Part shown: in pieces, positions 61,701 to 64,000 of the stretch
Numbering within the stretch: position 1 is the first letter of the stretch
Layout of the letters: every line of letters begins with the position of its first letter
Source of the DNA: DATAWK01 sp036267255
GTDB taxonomy: Bacteria; Acidobacteriota; Terriglobia; Terriglobales; Acidobacteriaceae
Assembly: GCA_036267255.1 (NCBI GenBank)
Contig: DATAWK010000023.1
Coordinates: 1 to 64,000, forward strand
Direction: 5' to 3'
Length of the DNA: 64,000 nt
Translations under genes and position numbers: made by a program
Notes under the pieces: generated by a model
What the model was told of the DNA's origin: nothing
Database searches by the model: none
Seen by the model: the letters and a program-made list of their open reading frames with translations, nothing else

Positions 61701-62201
61701 ATGACCCGCTCCGATCTGCTTCGCGCACTGATTCGTCAGGCCAAGGAAAACGGCTTCGAGTACCGTAAGTGGTACACGGGACGGTTAACGCTCCCGTGGA
61801 CGAGCTTTGAGGAATCCATTACCACGCTGGCCCGTGAGCGCCGCTACTACAGCCTGCTGTTTGCGCACGAGTTCGTGCAAACATTCTGGAAGCAGGGCAG
61901 CAAAATCACTTTTGTCGTACCCACCTCCAGCTATACGCGCATCACCAAGAACGGCCAGGTGATCACGGTGCAGCGGCGCGGTCACACACGGCGAACCGCA
62001 GCGGCCGGCGTCTGGCGCTATCACCTGCGACAGATGGCCGTAGCGGAAGACCCCCTGCGCTACATCCGGCGGTTCCTGATGATTGAAGAGGATATTCAGG
62101 GCAAACCTCTGCCAGCGGATGACGAAGAAGATATTCCAATCATCGAAGGCGCCGAGCCGGAGCTGGACGAAGCGCCGGTTGTCGAGGGAGACGACGATTA
62201 G
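61701..62201 (+). CDS. Unknown protein with an acidic C-terminal tail
   Basis: 166 residues, no signal peptide. A basic, probably folded N-terminal ~120 residues (KWYTGRLTLPWTSFEESITTLARERRYY, FVVPTSSYTRITKNGQVITVQRRG) ends in a Asp/Glu-rich tail (DDEEDIPIIEGAEPELDE). The Arg/Lys-rich middle could bind nucleic acid. I do not recognise a family. It precedes the DUF218 gene by three bases and is likely cotranscribed with it. Confidence 0.75.
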   Translation: MTRSDLLRALIRQAKENGFEYRKWYTGRLTLPWTSFEESITTLARERRYYSLLFAHEFVQTFWKQGSKITFVVPTSSYTRITKNGQVITVQRRGHTRRTAAAGVWRYHLRQMAVAEDPLRYIRRFLMIEEDIQGKPLPADDEEDIPIIEGAEPELDEAPVVEGDDD

Positions 62202-62204
62202 CTT

Positions 62205-62819
62205 ATGCGAATCGCGCTGCGGCTTCTCCTGATTCTCGTCCTCCTGTGCCTGATCTATCCCGTGATTGTTCTGGGGCTTTATTTCCTGGCGCCACAGGAA
62301 AACGCGAAACTGGGGAAGGTTGACACCCTGATTGTGCTTGGATGTCCGACCCGGCTCGACGGATCGCCAACACCGGAGCAGCGTGAGCGCGTGATGGAAG
62401 GGGTGCGCGAGTTCAAACAAGGCGTCAGCAGCCACATCATCATGACCGGCACGGCTGCTCACAACCGGTTTGTGGAGGCCCATGCCATGGCGATGCTTGC
62501 CGAAGCGCAGGGCGTGCCCGCATCGGCGATTGTTGAAGAAGGCCAGGCCCACGACACAATCCAGAACATCTACTACTCCGACAAGATCATGGAAGCGCAG
62601 GGCTGGCACACGACGGAGGTGATCAGTTCTCCGTATCACCTGCCACGCGCCGCGCTTATTCTGCATCACTATCCCCAATTGCAATGGAAGATGCAAGCCG
62701 CACAGTGGCCGCCGGAGTATGGGTTGAGGAGGAAGCTGCGGCTGGACTGGGGTGAGGCACGCGGCTGCCTCCGCATCCGCATGTATGGCTTCCGGCCATC
62801 GAAGTATCTGCTAAATTAG
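62205..62819 (+). CDS. YdcF/ElyC-type DUF218 membrane protein
   Basis: 204 residues. An N-terminal helix (LLLILVLLCLIYPVIVLGLYF) anchors a DUF218 domain: TLIVLGCPTRLDG, IIMTGTAAHNRFVEAHAMA, IVEEGQAHDTIQNIYYS and EVISSPYHLPRAALI. Relatives (SanA, ElyC, YdcF) act in envelope maintenance and peptidoglycan-precursor handling; the exact role here is unknown. Confidence 0.88.
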   Translation: MRIALRLLLILVLLCLIYPVIVLGLYFLAPQENAKLGKVDTLIVLGCPTRLDGSPTPEQRERVMEGVREFKQGVSSHIIMTGTAAHNRFVEAHAMAMLAEAQGVPASAIVEEGQAHDTIQNIYYSDKIMEAQGWHTTEVISSPYHLPRAALILHHYPQLQWKMQAAQWPPEYGLRRKLRLDWGEARGCLRIRMYGFRPSKYLLN

Positions 62820-62909
62820 TTTGGCCGGGTGCCGTTCCTTCCGGCGTCGAACTGCGCGTTCTGGAACGGCAGATGCGATTTCCGGCATGGGATGTGCCGG
62901 CCATTCCTG

Positions 62910-63776
62910 TTACGTGCGCCAGAAATGATGGACGGGGCCTTTGCCGTGGCCAATGGGTTGGGCCGCGCGGAGGGCTCCGGTAACGTAGGCTTTGGCCGCC
63001 TCAACGGCGGGCAGGTCGGCGTCCCCAAGAACGAGCCGGGCAGCCAGTGCACTGGAAAAGGTGCAACCCGTTCCGTGCGTGGCGTTGGTTTCCACCCATT
63101 CGCCGGGAACCCAATGGCTGCCGTGGGACGTCAGGAACAGGTCGTCCGGGTTGGAAGCGGGGTGGGCGTGGCCTCCGGTTACGACAATGCGCAAATCCGG
63201 ATTTCCCAGCCGGGCCGCCATCTCCAGAAGCGCCTGAGCGCTGGCCTCAGTTTCGGCTTTGGTGGCGGACAACGGACGGCCTGTCAGAGCTGCTAGCTCA
63301 TTGATATTGGGCGTGATCCAGGTGGCGAGGGCCAGCAAATCCTGACGCAAACGCCGCTGGCCGGAGGCATCCAGCAGCGAAGCGCCGGAGCTGGATTGCA
63401 GGATAGGATCGAGCACCACAGGAATGCCGGGCTGGCTGCGCAGGAAGGCTGCAACCACCTGGACCAGCTCCCCGGTGGCCAGCATGCCGATTTTTATTGC
63501 GGAGAACTGGACATCCCCAGCCAAAGAGACTAGCGTCTCATCAACCGTGTGCGCGGCGACCGGCTCGACCCCCCGAACGCCCAACGTCGATTGCACCGTG
63601 AGTGCCGTAATGCAGGCCATGCCGTAGAGGCCGTGGGCTGCAAAGGTTTTAATATCTGCCAGAATCCCCGCTCCGGCAGAGGGGTCAAAGCCAGCAATTG
63701 TAAGAAGAAGGGTCGACGGAGAGGCATTTTCCGCGATGGCTGGTGAGACAAGCTGCTGTTTGGGAGCGGAGGTCAC
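62910..63776 (-). CDS. thiD: Hydroxymethylpyrimidine / phosphomethylpyrimidine kinase
   Basis: 288 residues from GTG 63776. It phosphorylates HMP twice in thiamine biosynthesis. Ribokinase-fold motifs: IAGFDPSAGAGILADIKTFAAHG, VVLDPILQSSSG, TPNINELAALTG and the anion-hole THGTGCTFSSALAA. There is no fused ThiE. No other thi gene lies nearby. Confidence 0.95.
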   Translation of the reverse strand: MTSAPKQQLVSPAIAENASPSTLLLTIAGFDPSAGAGILADIKTFAAHGLYGMACITALTVQSTLGVRGVEPVAAHTVDETLVSLAGDVQFSAIKIGMLATGELVQVVAAFLRSQPGIPVVLDPILQSSSGASLLDASGQRRLRQDLLALATWITPNINELAALTGRPLSATKAETEASAQALLEMAARLGNPDLRIVVTGGHAHPASNPDDLFLTSHGSHWVPGEWVETNATHGTGCTFSSALAARLVLGDADLPAVEAAKAYVTGALRAAQPIGHGKGPVHHFWRT

Positions 63777-63928
63777 GTTGTTCTCTTGTCATCTTGCCAT
63801 GAGAGATGTGGAAGGGGCTGACTGCCCCAGAGAAGAAAGGAAGTAACGGAAGCGAATCAAGTATCTATGTGGTACCACAAACGGGCGGAAATTGCAACAA
63901 AAATCGACCGCTAAGTCTATTGACTTCT

Positions 63929-63958
63929 TTGACTTACACGTTTTTGGACAGGTACACT
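63929..63958 (+). promoter_or_regulatory. Candidate promoter at the right window edge
   Basis: TTGACT (63929-63934), 18 bases, TACACT (63953-63958) in a locally AT-rich stretch; a second TTGACT begins at 63920. It faces the open frame starting at 63976. Confidence 0.45.
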
Positions 63959-63975
63959 TAGGACTGCAGCCAACT

Positions 63976-64000
63976 ATGAAGATTCTCTCAGAAAACTCGG
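63976..64000 (+). CDS. Possible start of a gene cut by the right window edge
   Basis: ATG 63976 begins a frame (MKILSENS) open to the edge, 17 bases beyond a candidate -10. Only eight codons are visible, so no function can be given. Confidence 0.3.

Noticed and set aside
1..64000. CRISPR array, rRNA genes, transposases or prophage genes
   Set aside because: None could be found on either strand; repeats seen are short or pairwise only.

Overview
The window looks like chromosomal DNA of a G+C-rich soil or sediment acidobacterium, most likely family Acidobacteriaceae (Terriglobia). This is an inference from the protein repertoire: a TonB protein with LFPKKLPPL-type cytoplasmic motifs, many TPR and exported proteins of unknown function, a FTR1-DUF2318 fusion, and a DUF2157/GDYXXLXY pair. 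There is no rRNA operon, CRISPR array, transposase or intact tRNA gene. Most of the DNA is ordinary chromosome, with accessory pieces at 1-2400, 41040-43090 and 45100-47700.

Layout. 1-2175: two tandem arylsulfotransferase-like lipoprotein genes on the minus strand (the first cut by the window edge), with a tRNA-like relic between them. 2441-3316: a methyltransferase. 3505-7083: an ABC-2 exporter with its own two-component system. 7184-11797: a Fet/Ftr-type iron-transport operon (FTR1-DUF2318 fusion, two FtsX-like permeases, ATPase) behind a strong promoter with an inverted repeat in its spacer. 11800-14539: NAD(P)-binding protein, acetyltransferase, TonB. 14817-19764: ileS-lspA, SGNH hydrolase, O-methyltransferase. 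19877-26137: uvrA followed by a TPR lipoprotein-free exported protein, two small exported proteins and a SprT-like metallopeptidase. 26148-30273: lgt, hpt, deoC and a DUF2157/GDYXXLXY membrane pair. 30440-36048: a GAF-GAF-SpoIIE phosphatase, a TPR protein, aroA and an FAD monooxygenase, ending in a strong terminator. 36118-41092: TolC-type outer-membrane protein, truA, M20 peptidase.

The most interesting part is 41040-43090. A compact mercury-type cassette (merR, a DF-family thioredoxin-like protein, merT, and a lipoprotein with a CGVC motif; no merA, merB or merP) sits at the 3' end of the M20 peptidase gene. It is bracketed by two 60-bp copies of that gene's 3' end (53 of 60 bases identical), as expected for an island that integrated into a protein-gene terminus and restored it. 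merR has a near-textbook MerR promoter: a 20-bp spacer filled by a perfect 22-bp palindrome.

After the cassette come a DyP peroxidase, a 32-codon candidate small gene with a Gly/His-rich exported protein, an XRE regulator/membrane-protein module with a promoter-straddling operator, a rhodanese, a metallophosphoesterase broken by a one-base deletion, a His/Met-rich exported protein, an amidohydrolase, an EamA transporter, HtrA, a peptidoglycan-binding protein, a minus-strand lysA cluster facing an AraC regulator, further TPR/unknown proteins, and thiD. Several genes (merR, the DUF2157 gene, the peptidoglycan-binding gene) have promoter elements placed so that transcription would start at the start codon, suggesting leaderless mRNAs.
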